Source of the DNA: Sarocladium kiliense | Taxonomy: Eukaryota > Ascomycota > Sordariomycetes > Hypocreales > Sarocladiaceae | DNA: 64,000 nt | Reading direction: 5' to 3' | NCBI GenBank assembly: GCA_030734395.1 | Contig: JAUZTG010000036.1 | Coordinates: 558,001 to 622,000 of the forward strand | Shown here: positions 1 to 11,441 of the stretch, piece by piece | Numbering within the stretch: position 1 is the first letter of the stretch | Layout of the letters: every line of letters starts with the position of its first letter | Position numbers and translations under genes: made by a program | The notes under the pieces: model-generated | Databases searched by the model: none | What the model was told of the DNA's origin: nothing | Seen by the model: only the letters and a program-made list of their open reading frames with translations

Positions 1-972
1 AGCGATCCTTCGAAATCCTACCCCAATAATCTGACCTTTCTGAACCACTACAAATGGATTCCACTTCCGACTTTGGTCTATGAGTTGGAATATCCACAAA
101 CCAGCTCTATCGACTGGTCCTATGTGGCTGAGAAGCTGGTAGCTCTGGTTGGCGTCATGTTCGTCATGATCCAAGTATCGCAGTACTCTATCTGTAAGCC
201 TCGCCCCATACGTACTCATGCGTTGAGGCTAATAGAGTTCGCAGACCCCATAGTGATGAAAACTGTCGCCATGAAGGAGACCAATGTTCCTCTTGCGGGG
301 CGCTTTGCAGAATTCCCCTGGATCTTGAGTGACCTGATGTTCCCTTTCATGGTCGAGTATCTGGTATGTCATGGTAATCAACTCTCGTTTGAGAAACAGC
401 AAGACTGATCGTGGTGATTAAGCTGGTCTGGTACCTCATCTGGGAGACTGTCCTCAACCTCCTAGCTGAGCTCACATGTTTCGGTGACCGCAGCTTCTAT
501 GACGCTTGGTGGAACAGTGGTGGGTAACCACTGACCTACTCTTTATCAGAAGCCAGATTTTACTGACGTACTTTTAGTATCTTGGGATCAATTCGCCCGC
601 GACTGGAACCGTCCAGTCCACATCTTCCTCCTCCGCCACGTCTTCCACTCCTCCATCTCCTCCCTCAAAGTCAAGAAACACACCGCAACGCTCATCACCT
701 TCTTCTTATCTGCATGTATACACGAGCTGGTCATGTGGTCTCTCTTCAAGAAGTTACGGGGATATTTACTGATCCTCCAAATGTCTCAATTACCGGTATG
801 TCCTCAGCCATCATCTTGGGTTTCAGTCACCGCCTGCTAATTGTTGCGACAGCTGGTACAGCTCAGTAGGACCAAGTGGCTTAAGGGGCGACAGACCCTT
901 GGGAACTTGATCTTCTGGCTGGGCATTTTCACAGGTCCAAGTCTCCTCTGCAGCCTCTACCTGATCCTTTGA
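1..972 (+). CDS. Sterol/diacylglycerol O-acyltransferase, 3' part (MBOAT family)
   Basis: The 5' part lies outside the window. The readable part starts in frame at base 1 and has four introns: 194-244, 364-422, 520-577 and 796-852. The joined protein carries the MBOAT signature FYDAWWN (exon 3) and the active-site histidine in the segment IHELVMW inside a hydrophobic stretch, and ends ...CSLYLIL. These are the hallmarks of the ACAT/ARE/DGAT1 branch, which esterifies sterols or diacylglycerol with acyl-CoA at the ER membrane to make storage lipid. Order and spacing fit fungal sterol O-acyltransferases (ARE1/ARE2) best; DGAT1 cannot be excluded from the C-terminal part alone. It converges on the fimbrin gene with 237 bp between the stops. 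Confidence 0.88.
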
Positions 973-1209
973 GACAGGCTCTCCACTTATGGCATACCCC
1001 TTCCACACCCTTTTCAGGCATTGTAAGTGTAGTTGGCGAGTTTGAGTGCAGGAATCGGTAGATGATGACTGGACTTTGGCGTTTGGCAATTGAACGAAGT
1101 TATGATATTGAGACATGAGTTACCTGAAAGACATGACATCGCATCGCTCCCCATTTTTAAGCAGCACTACCCTACCGACTAACTAACCTCGAGTGGTGAC
1201 GAACCCTCC

Positions 1210-3401
1210 TTACATCTTCTCGTGAGTAGCCATAAGGGAGCCTGCAGAAACCATTGTCAGTGCCAAGTCCTCGAAGAAGGATTGAGGAGCGTTACTTACC
1301 GATAAAGGTGGTGACCAAGCGGCTGCGGACCTGGCAAATATCTTCAGGAACCAGCCAGATAGTAGCACCGAGCTTACGTGCAATACTGATACTAAGTTTC
1401 GCGTTCATGTATGCGTCTTCATCGGTCTGGCCTGGTGTGACGAGGTCATAATCGACGTAGCTGCTCTTCATGCCGTTGAGGACGTCCAGGAAGAAGACAC
1501 CAGTGCCAATGGAAGAGTCCTTGAATGAGCGAATGGCAGAGTTGCGTCCACCCTTCTTGACCATGTCATTCGCCCACCGCACCATCTCAGCATCGGTGAT
1601 CTCCCGCTTGCCAAGCTTCTGCGCCAGAGATGACAGAGTCAAGGTAATGTCCTTGCGCATCAGTTGCCAGACGAGCCCCAGGGTGAGGGTCCTCTGGCCA
1701 TCCGTGATATCAGCACCCTGAATACCAACGAGGGAGAAGCCGTTCTGCTTGCCCAGCTCGATCGCGTAGTTGGTGTTCTCGACAGCCTTGAATCGAGACA
1801 TCTCTCCACCATGAGCCGGAGGCTTGTTTGCATGCCGCCAGTTCACGGATCCCTTGATGACCTTGTCGTAAGCCTGAAGGAGGACGGAACCATCCCGAAG
1901 ATCGTCGAAGAATGAAACAACGGCCGGCTGAACATCCAAGCTATTGAGCCACAAGGTGAACACTCTCGCCTCGCGCTCGCCTTCGGCATCGAAATCTTCG
2001 ACCTCGAGCTTCTCTTCCTCGGTGATGGGGTCAAGTGCGGGGTGGTTGTTGAAGAGGTTGGCGACGAACGCAAGGTTGAGCTTGGGGTTGCCGGCAACCA
2101 ATGAGGTAGGTGATAGGAACTTGCGGCAGCCGAGCTTGTCAGACTCCTGAAGGACTTGTTCGGCGCGCTCGTGAAGGTCGCGGGTCTGAAGAGGAGCCCT
2201 GGTGCAGCCGTATTCGGAGCCGATTTGAGCAAGCAGCACAGCATAGTTCTCACCATCCTTGACGTCGCTGGAGAAGTTGTTGACACTGGAAACAAGACCT
2301 GAGTTAGCTCATACCATGGAACGGAGAGGAAGAACACGAACCGTCGTGACCAGTTGGCAGCCTTCAGGTGGTAGTTGAACCAGCGAAGAAGGATCTGCTC
2401 CGGGGGAAGGCGAAGGAATTGCTCGAGAGTCTCATCCTCGTCAAGAAGGCGGTAGAGCTCGGGGTGCAGCTTGATATCGATCTTACTGAGAAGACCACGA
2501 CGGATGATTTGCCAGATAAGGCCAAGGATCAAGTGCTCGCGGACCTCGATGATGTCGCCAGCACCAATGTTAACGACGGAGCAGCCGATACCCTTGGCGG
2601 ACTCGATAACGATGTTGTTGTTCTCGCTCATCTGGAAAGCATTGAGGTTCTTTGTCTTCTTTCCGGGCATGTTCATGACTCGCTCGTCGATGGTGTCGGG
2701 CACGCTGTCGTTGATGAGCTTGGCAAGGACGAGACCGTCCTTGCACTCGTCGAACATCTCGAAAGTGTCAGTGGGGAAGGGCAGCCTCGAGCCAATGTCC
2801 GGGTCACCGGCGAGGACAGCATTGATGTGACGAGTGAACTCGGTCCTCTCGTCCTCGTTGATGGTGTGTGTGATATTGGCGTTGGAGCCCTGAACCTGGA
2901 TCTTGCCGCTCACGCTGCCCTTTGAGGCATGACCACCGGTTCGCTGGGAGACGATGCCAGCGCCAGGACTCGCCGGTGTAGGTCCAGTGGAGAGGCGCTT
3001 TTGCGCAGGAGAGGCATCGCGGAGTTTTGCGACAAGCTGGGACGGGTCAGTAAGGGATCCGGAAGACGCGGCGGGGTATAGAGGGGCAGCTGGCGAGCGC
3101 ATACTCCGACATAATCTTCCAGCTCAACACGCCGTGAAGAATCGAGCTCGACCTCCTTGAGAGCCTGCCGGACGACATCGTAAGGTTGGTTCTCGCTCTG
3201 CTGGGTGGCCTTGATCGCAGTGGCCTCGTCGAGGTAGCCTTTGTCGTCAACGTCTAGGCGCTGGAAGGCGTCGGAAAGGGTGAAGATCTCATTCTGCTGG
3301 AACTGAGGGAACTTCCTGCAATGATGGCCTTTTGTCAGCGCGACGGCTGAATTGGCTTTGACTAACGGAAAGACTCACTTCTGCAGCTTGAGGACATTCA
3401 T
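1210..3401 (-). CDS. SAC6: Fimbrin / plastin, actin-bundling protein
   Basis: Five exons: 3401-3379, 3315-3105, 3036-2342, 2285-1300 and 1241-1210, giving 648 aa, the usual fimbrin length. The N terminus (MNVLKLQKK) leads into an EF-hand-like loop (LDVDDKGYLDE) followed by four calponin-homology domains, ending TFIGSLMATHEKM. Fimbrin crosslinks actin filaments in cortical patches and in the subapical endocytic collar of hyphae. The third intron starts GTTCGT instead of the usual GTAAGT or GTATGT, but the join RRVNNFSSDVKDGENY restores the conserved start of the third CH domain. Exon 1 is only 23 nt. A 185-codon open frame on the opposite strand (2368-2925) is a shadow of this gene. Confidence 0.95.
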
Positions 3402-4329
3402 GGCGGCGGCTGCAATGTCGCGCGGATACAGAGAGGGAGGGGTGTTTCGCAGGAGAAAGGCGAAGGTGGGGTGGTAAGGTGGTGGTGGGTGATGTCAAGT
3501 GGTAGGTTGCTGTGAAAGGCGCTTGCTTCCTCGACCAGGGAGAGAGAGGAAGAGGAAGAGGAAGAGGAGACAAGATGGTGATGGCAACTGTGGAAGCTGC
3601 GGCGTATGGTCGGATGAAGTGGAAAAGAGAAGAAGGCCGCGGAGGGGAGACGAGCGGGCAGTGCTCTGCTATGCTATGCTAATTGCGACTAAGCAAGGTG
3701 AGGTGAGGTACCTAAAAAAGGGTGTGACGACACTGGCAACGACAACGGCGACGACGACGCATCAGGCACAGGCAGCGTCAGCTTCGGCCAGGCAGGCGCC
3801 TGGGCAGGCACAGGTACCCACCAGTGTCCGCTGAGTCAGCATTCTTCGACCACTGCTTCTTCTTCTTCATCTTCGTCTTCCTTGTCGTCTCCCTCAGCAT
3901 TGTCATGCACTTTGTATGGGTTGCTTCATCGACAAATCCCGTGGCTCTCTTGTTATTCTCGGTCCATCATTCAAAGTAAACAGCCCCTCTACTGTCACAT
4001 TTAAGACTGTGTTCACGGTCCATGTGCTCGGTCAAGACCTGCTCTCGCATCACTGCTGTCCATTCAAACCTCTCCTCCATCCTCATCGCTCGAATTTGTC
4101 CTCTATTCGCAAGATACAAGGAAGTCATATGTGCGCCAGTCGCCCCAGAATACCCCAACGGCTTCCAGTCACATAGAAGCTGGCAGCCATGCTCATCCAG
4201 AGACGTGACCTGTTTTAAGCATCTCTTGGCTCTAACAGAAACGCCGTTCAAGGTCCACACGATCGGCACCCAACATTGCGTAATGTGAATTGTAAAACCT
4301 CTAGTTGTTCGGAATCCAAGACAAGTCGA
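3402..4329. promoter_or_regulatory. Fimbrin upstream region with purine and pyrimidine tracts
   Basis: No gene is seen here. It holds the promoter and 5' leader of fimbrin and the 3' flank of the reductase gene. A GA-rich tract of repeated GAAGAG lies at about 3540-3572 and a CTT-rich tract at about 3857-3882, both common near fungal promoters. The two open frames of about 100 codons facing each other at 3916-4288 have no protein-like features. Confidence 0.4.
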
Positions 4330-5834
4330 TTACTGCATGGTGGGAATGCCTTGGTACTCGTCGTAGCCGAGCGCGAGGTTCATGTTCTCTGTACACTCGT
4401 TAGCAAACCACTTAACATCCCCTTGGGCCAACAACTAAAACTTACGCAGGCACTGCGTGGCGGCGCCCTTGTTCAGGTTATCAATGGTGGCGCAGCTATA
4501 GCACAGATTAGTCGGAGCTCGTCGCGTTCGGCAGCCTCAGCCCTGGACAAGTACTCACATAACGACGCGCTTGCCAGTGCTGTCCACGGCGAATCCACCA
4601 ATCTCAACGCCGTGCTGGTTCTGGATCGACTTGACATAAGGAGCCTCGCCGACAACCTTGACCAGCTTCTCTCCAGCGTAGCGGTCCTGGTAAATCTGAC
4701 GAATGTCCCTGGAGGTCATCTCCTTGGCGAGGGGAATGTTGATGGTCAGTTGGATACCACGGAACCATGAAGCGCTATAGTACGTTAGAGATTGTCGTTT
4801 GAGATCTCAGAAATCAATACTTACACGTGGGGGATGAATGCTGTCGGGGCGCCAAGGTGGTGGCTGATCTCACGCTCGTGGATGTGTCCAGTGAGAGAGT
4901 CTGCTACGGGTCAGCGTTCCATTCTTGAGCATGAAGGACATTCCAATGACTCACAAGGCAGAAGGTTGTCCTTCAGAAGGGTCTCGTCGTTCTTGGGGCT
5001 CTTCTTGGTTCCAGCTCCTGAGAACTTCGTCAAGTTAGTTTTGACTGAGAAACATCCAAATAAGGTATGCAACATACGCCTGAGACACCGAAAACGGTGG
5101 GAACGCCTCCCAAGTACGGCACAAGAGGAGCGATACCAAGCTGGGAGCCAGTTGCGTAACAGCCAGGGCAGCTGATACGAGTCGACTGAGCAATCTTGCT
5201 GCGCGTCACCAGCTCAGGCAGTGAGTATGTCCACTTTTCGGTAGTGTCGAATCGGTAGTCGGCCGAGAGATCAACGATGAGGCTCGGGCTCTGGTCCAGG
5301 GCTTCGACGAAGGACTTGCAGACGTTGTTGGGAAGAGCCATGACTAGAATGCTGTAAGTATAACTGCTCGACATGTATATTACGAGAAGGGAACCTACTC
5401 CAGGCGTCGACCTCACCCTCCTTGTCCAACCGAGCGACATCCTCGGGTGAAAGGCTCTCGTAGATGATCTTGCGCTTGTTGTAGCCCTTGAGCTCCTGTC
5501 CAACGAGCTCACGAGAAGAAACATGACGAAGGTCAATGTTGGGGTGGCCGTTCAACAGGTCGATCAGTTGCTGGCCAGTGTAACCGCGAGCGCCAATGAG
5601 GCCGATGCGTGATGGCTTGTCGTTGGAAGCGTTCTTCTTTCCCAGCGGCGGGTTCGGGTTCGTGTTCAAAGCACTGGAGTGTCCGGTGGTGGAAAGAGGG
5701 CGAGCATGCTGGGCGATGTTGGCAGCTGTCCGGCTGGCGAAGGCTTTGGGCATCGGAGTCACGACGAAGGCGGCAGCACGAGGGGCAGCGCGACGAGCGC
5801 CGAGGCGCATGGCCCCGGAAGTAGCAGAGAGCAT
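4330..5834 (-). CDS. N-acetyl-gamma-glutamyl-phosphate reductase, stand-alone, mitochondrial
   Basis: Seven exons (5834-5399, 5343-5078, 5024-4955, 4900-4825, 4774-4559, 4495-4446, 4388-4330) give 390 aa. Residues 1-55 are rich in Arg, Ala and Ser with almost no acidic residues and look like a mitochondrial presequence. The NADP-binding motif GARGYTG is at 81-87, the active-site cysteine is in PGCYAT near residue 207, and the protein ends GYDEYQGIPTMQ like the reductase half of Arg5,6/Arg-6. It makes N-acetylglutamate semialdehyde in arginine synthesis. In yeast, Neurospora and Schizosaccharomyces this domain is the C-terminal half of a polyprotein with acetylglutamate kinase; here a start codon and leader precede the reductase directly, and no kinase sequence is found upstream to 6398. 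The intron before FSGAGTKK uses the acceptor AAG. Confidence 0.93.
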
Positions 5835-6398
5835 TCTTCCGAGATGTATTCACCCAATTGACCGAGAACTGTGAGTGGAAATCGGAGGGACGGTGTGCTG
5901 GAGTTTGTTGGGATTCGGTGAAGGTACCTCAGTTATGACTTGTGAGCAAGTGCCGTCCCGTCCTCAGAAATCCTTGCCGACCCTAACCCTCTATCAATTT
6001 TGAGGGGCGGGTGGGGCACGTGAGAGCCGAAGTCGGCCACTGCTTAACCAGGGACATGACATAATTAGTGAGTACCCTGCACTGGAGTTCTGAGCCAGCG
6101 CAACAGTGATGTTAGTGCACAGGAGCTTAGGCTTCTTTATGCACGCTGCATTTATTATGCACATGCCGCTGTGCACAATCTACGGAAAGGTACCTCCGCC
6201 TACGTCGTGCTACTAACATTCTCCATCTCCATCCACTTCTACAGCCAGCGGGAAATCTCATCACTAAAATAATTCATTATCACCCTAAGCCTCACCTGGA
6301 ATATCTTGTTAAGCATCAACTGGAAAGCAACAAGAAAGATTCTGCCGCACTGATTACGTATACCCGCGCACCGCTCTAGGCACGAGTTACAAAATAAG
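5835..6398. promoter_or_regulatory. Bidirectional promoter between reductase and RING/ankyrin gene
   Basis: This 564 bp stretch separates two divergent start codons. It contains a telomere-like box CCCTAACCCT at 5981-5990, about 150 bp upstream of the reductase start, and an E-box CACGTG at 6017-6022. I found no perfect TGACTCA (Gcn4/CPC1) site, which one might expect for an arginine gene. Confidence 0.5.
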
Positions 6399-7228
6399 AT
6401 GTCAGGTTGCAAAGCCTGTGAACAACCACTAGTCCTGGAGGTTGAGGGCGACGACGGCCACGAGACTACTGTTCCAGATGATGTCCTTCTGTCCTGCGGC
6501 TGCCATTTCCATTGGTAAGCAATCCTGCTCTACAACCCATTTTCGGCTTCCATGCGTTCCATGGCAGGGATATGACGCTGACAATGTTCTGATACAGGCA
6601 ATGTTTACTGGATGAAGCATCAGCTGTCGCAGTATCATTGAAGTGCCCGCATTGCGATACATTTTTGCCAGTGAACGAACCTGGCCCATCAACAACAAAC
6701 ACCATGCTTCAGGCCAGCCCATCTGCCCCGATCTTGGTTCAGTACACCAACGAGGGCGGTGTTCAGAATGACCTGGACATTCTGCCGACACTGACGGAGG
6801 AGGCATTCTTGGAGAGCAACCCTGGGGCTCGTCGCGCTAAAGCAATGCACACCATGTGCTTTGAAGGCGATGCCGAGGGCATTATGGACTTGTTGCGCGA
6901 CGCCAGTGAGGATGAAGTTGATGTGGGAGACTTGATCCGTTTCCAAGATCCTTTGGAGGACATGAAGTCAGCCCTGCATTTTGCCATAGAGGGCAATCAT
7001 GAAGCTGTGGTCTGGCTTCTGTTGTGGCTTTCATCAGGCCTAACTACCTCAGATTTCCCGGAGCCGGTGCGGGATCAGGCCGAAGCTGTCTCCATCAACC
7101 GGCTATCTGTTGGCCCTGAAAGCGACATTCGTGCTCTGCGAGACGAGCAGGGTCTGACAGGTGAGAATGTCGCACAACGCACCGGTCACATGAGCCAGCT
7201 GTTACAAGCTGGGTATCTACACGCTTAG
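6399..7228 (+). CDS. RING-like zinc finger protein with ankyrin segment
   Basis: Two exons (6399-6514 and 6598-7228) give 248 aa. The first 60 residues hold a compact zinc-finger pattern: C4-x2-C7, then the block C33-G-C35-H36-F-H38-x2-C41, then C55-P-H-C58, which resembles a RING/U-box-like fold. The intron falls inside the finger, and joining it gives HFHWQCLLDEA, which makes the model convincing. The middle carries an ankyrin-like helix pair (SALHFAIEGNHEAVVWLLLWL region, about residues 165-185) preceded by an acidic stretch. A ubiquitin-ligase role is possible from the finger but not shown. I do not recognise a named family. Confidence 0.8.
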
Positions 7229-8060
7229 GTGACACTGGCACTCGTGCGTTGAGTGAGATCTGGCAGCAACACGTTGTATGAGAGCTCTTATACCACATTT
7301 TACGTAGAAATAACGAATGGACATAACTGTATGCGATTGTACTTCTTGCTAATCCAGGATTTACTCCAGGATTCATGTCCTACAGTTGCTTGCTATTACT
7401 GTCGAATCTTTCCGTGACTCTCCTGATGTTCTGTCATGTCTATCCCATACGCAACAATTCTTGATTTCCAACACGTTGAAATATGAATACCTGCCTATCA
7501 GACAGGCTGAATGCCCACGTTTTGCACATTGATTTGCAGCTTCAAGTACATGAGAATCTCTTTAACCGATACTATCGCTGTACCGAGCACCACTTCCTGT
7601 TTGGGACAGGTCCTGGGTTTCCAACACAGGTACCTCAGTCCCCCGCATGTCGTCATTGCTTTGGAAGTACCCTGACTTGTGACCGGGACTGAAGCTCCGT
7701 CGCGCATCACATGCATCCCTCAAGCAATCCAACCAGTTCACGATCCACGGCGCCCCTCGCAACGCGGACCCTAGTTTCGCCTCAACAACCTTCTGCCTCG
7801 ACCAACCTAGCACTACGACCATCCAGCGAATCCAACCGAACCGATCAAAGCAATCATTGTGTTTATATGCAACGAAAGCTTCATGCCCTCCGTGACCGAA
7901 GCCCGAGCTATCAGGGTCTTGACTTCTACAAACGTCCAAGTTGGCGCTGCGTTGGAGTGGGCAGCGCGCTTTGCCTGCGTGGCTGGCGTCTGCACGTCCA
8001 CTTCGTCCACGTATCGTGAGAAGCCCGAGACTTGAAAGCGTGACAAACGTTGCCCTAGCT
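7229..8060. other. Intergenic region before the DDHD lipase gene
   Basis: No gene was found. Open frames on both strands here overlap each other and lack conserved motifs. The 3' end holds the leader of the downstream lipase gene, including an in-frame upstream ATG at 7941 discussed with that gene. Confidence 0.4.
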
Positions 8061-11000
8061 ATGGCGGCGCCGACAAAGGCAGACCAAAAGGCAGACAAGT
8101 CATACCTGACTTCGGCGGTAGAGTCCCTGAATCCCTGGGGCCCAAGATCAACTACCCCTACACCAGGCGATAAGGCTGCCGAGCCGCCCTCTCCCGCGTC
8201 TACGGTCGCGCCGTCCAACGACCCTCAGGATCATGCTGTGCGACAGCTTTATGGGCTGAGCGTCCGTAACTATCCGAGCGATTGTCCACCTCTACAGGTT
8301 CAGTGGTTCCATGCTGTCGATGTGAGCATAAGAACTACTCGATAAACCCAGTAATGTCACTAAGCACATGTTTAGGTTCCGAAGCGGAAGCCGCAACTGG
8401 TCAAGAAGCGTGGTAACAGCGATGAGGCCAAACCAAAACCTCCAGCTGCACCCAAGAAGTTTACAGCGTTCTCGAAATCAGATTCTAAGGCAATCGAAGC
8501 TCGGTACCAGCGGCTGTTGGAGGATGCAGAGGATGGCAAAGACAAAGGGCAGCATCCAAGGCATACTAAGGTTCCAGTCAATGAGGATTTTCTGTTTGAT
8601 GTTGACATAATGGAACGCGAGCTGTTGCCGGTCTATTGGCTAGGACCTATATACGAAGGTAATGAGACACGCAATTCCGCAACGGCGTGTTTGGCAACTG
8701 ACTAGCTGACGCAGTCCGACGTGGAACCTGGTTCTTCCAAGAAGGCTCAACAAATCGACCATGCGAGGAGAATCTGGCTGCTCAACTCGAAGAGGTCAGC
8801 ATTCCCGCTGATGTGCCCCATTTGAGGATGTTTCTAATGCAAATGCTCAGGGTTATCTGAAGATGAAGCCGTGGCTACACCCGGGTAAGGGGATCTCCAT
8901 TCTGACAGAGTCCAGGCTATTCTCTAAGACGTGAAATAGTCAGAAATCGTAGCCAGTCCGCAAGTCGCAAGCCTGCGACCAAGGATCAACCCAAAGAACA
9001 ACGTGGTACTCCTTCGCAACCAGACGAAATCAAAAGCGCCAAACCAGCTGCCACTGTAACGTCACATCAGTCGCCATCTCAGCCCCCTTCACATCGGCTT
9101 TTCGGCATGTATATGAACAGTGTTGTCACATATCAAGATGCCAATACCGCTTGGATCTCATCAGAAGGCATGCTGTCCTGGGTCACGTCATCTGTGTACG
9201 AGAAGTTGGGAGGAGGTGCGTATATGGGTGGTATCAAGTTGACACGGGGCTTTGCAGAGCCCAGTAAGCCCAAGGAAAAGGAGAAAGATGAGAAGGCAAG
9301 CACTACTCCAGCTGAGGATCCGCTGGGCCTGGATGAGAAGCAACAGAGGCTTCTGAAAAGAAGGTCAGCTCCTCCAGGCACGCACACGGCTCCGACAGTT
9401 GAGAAGGGCTCTGCAGCCGCTTCTCGGGAGTCAGTAGAGGAAGGCGACAACCCACACATGCGGCTACATCGCCAGCTATCGTCATTGATGGAATCTGGCA
9501 GCAAGGATGCAGTCGAGACCGAGAAAGAGATTAATCGGCGAGAGGAGCAGGTAATCCAAGATGACTACAACGCACAGGCTGGAGAAACACAGGGCCGAGA
9601 TATTGAGCATCTGGTTCTGGTGACACACGGCATTGGGCAGCTGCTTGGACTACGGTTAGTAACCTAAGCTTCATCCCCTCCCAAAGACCTCACTGACCAA
9701 TGGTTGCATATACTACCAGAATGGAGAGTGTCAACTTCGTTCATGATGTAAACATGATGCGGAAAACTTTCAAGTCTGTTTATGCAGGCTCTGAAGATCT
9801 GAAAGCCCTCAATTCTGAGTCTGGATCAGGCCCGGGCAATTGTCGCGTACAAGTCCTGCCGGTGTGCTGGAGACATTTGCTAGAGTTTCCACGCCGTCGT
9901 GAGAGGAAGAACGAGCATGATGTGGCCGATGCGAATGAGGAGGACGAATGTAAGGAGCCCATGACGAAACTGATTCCATACGTTGTACTGACAGAAGCTT
10001 GCACGCAGACCCATCTCTTGAGGATATCACGGTAGAAGGAGTGGCTTTCGCTCGCTCGCTGATCTCAGATCTTGCCCTCGATGTCCTGCTGTATCAAAGC
10101 TCTTACCGAGAGCAAATTTCCAAGATTGTTCTTCAGGAGAGCAACCGCATAGCCAAACTCTATAAGCAACGCAACCCCGAGTTTAAGGGCAAAATCCACC
10201 TCATCGGACACTCTCTAGGATCTGCTATCTATTTCGACAGCCTTTGCCGTCAGCGAGAGCGACAGGACTCGGGGGTTGCCAAAGACCCGCTGCGGTTTTG
10301 GCCATCCTCTCAGGAACGGTCTCCTGCTCACCAGAAGAACCGGGAATCCACCTTCGAGTTCGATGTTTCCGATTTCTATTGTCTTGGATCTCCCGTCGGC
10401 CTGTTCCAAATGCTCAAGGGAAGGTGAGTAACATCTTGGACCTGATCCCATCTGTTGACTGGAGCTGACCAGTCCCATTGCAGGACTATAGCAGGACGGC
10501 ACTCTCCGCAGGGGCTACCTTCCGAAAGTCCACTGAACCCAGAGACCATGGAGGACCCCTTCCTCAGCACCCAATCTACGGAGAGAGTCTCACAGATCAG
10601 CGGTCTTCCATTTTCGATCTCGTCACCCAAGGTTGAGCAGCTGTTCAATATCTTCCATCCATCAGACCCTATCAGCTACCGTCTGGAGCCACTGATCTCG
10701 CCTGCCATGGCAAGCCTAAAACCGCAGCTGTTGCCTTACACCAAGAAGGGAATATTCGGTACTGTAGCACCGCAAGGTTTGACCGGGATAGGCGCCAAAG
10801 TCGGACAAAGCGTTAGCGATATGTGGTCCAACTTCAGCGCCGGGATCGCAAGCAACCTTCTAAACCGCAGTCTGGGCCTGAGCAACGAGGAAGTGGCACG
10901 ACTCGCGGCTACACCTGCCACTGAACACCCACCAGGAGCGGGAACGAATATCTCCGCAGGTGGTGTGCTGCAGGGCGCCTCCTCCATGAGCGATAAGGCT

Positions 11001-11441
11001 AACGAAAGGAAGAAGAAGCTTGCGGACTCTGCGACGAATAAGGGAAAGACAGACGGCAAAGACCCTGCGCTGATTGACGACGATATTGAGACGCTGTTCT
11101 CTAAGTTCCAGTCTCGACATTCCACTGAGAAGTCTGACGAGGAGCGAGACGATGAGTGGGTAGAGGAAAGTCGCAAAGCTCGGAAGATGCGCGTGGAGGA
11201 GGCCAAGGTTCGCGCATTGAATCGTAATGGGCGAGTAGACTACAGCATCCAGGAGTAAGTGTTCATGCGGATATAACAGGCTTGCAGAAACTAACGGATT
11301 GACAGAGGAACTCTCGACTTCAACCCCATCAACACAATTGCCTCACATCTTAGTTATTGGGCGGACGAAGATGTCAACCACTTTATCCTGTCCCAACTGC
11401 TATCTAACAAGTCTAAGGACTTGATCAAGAAGGAAGGATGA
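8061..11441 (+). CDS. DDHD-domain phospholipase (PA-PLA1 family)
   Basis: Nine exons (8061-8321, 8376-8658, 8715-8794, 8851-8884, 8940-9654, 9720-9949, 10009-10423, 10484-11254, 11306-11441) give 974 aa. The N-terminal part has the lipase-associated segment with VYWLGPIYE and GTWFFQEG. The serine lipase motif GHSLG has its serine near residue 603. The C-terminal DDHD region follows, including DVSDFYCLGSPVGLF, FNIFHPSDPISYRLEPL and the final SYWADEDVNHFIL. This family hydrolyses phosphatidic acid and other phospholipids; yeast Ddl1 is the nearest named relative and acts in mitochondria on cardiolipin-type lipids. I chose the ATG at 8061; an in-frame ATG at 7941 would add 40 arginine-rich residues that look like a mitochondrial leader. 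Confidence 0.92.

Noticed and set aside
2368..2925. 185-codon open frame on the plus strand inside fimbrin
   Set aside because: It is antisense to conserved calponin-homology exons and is a codon-usage shadow.
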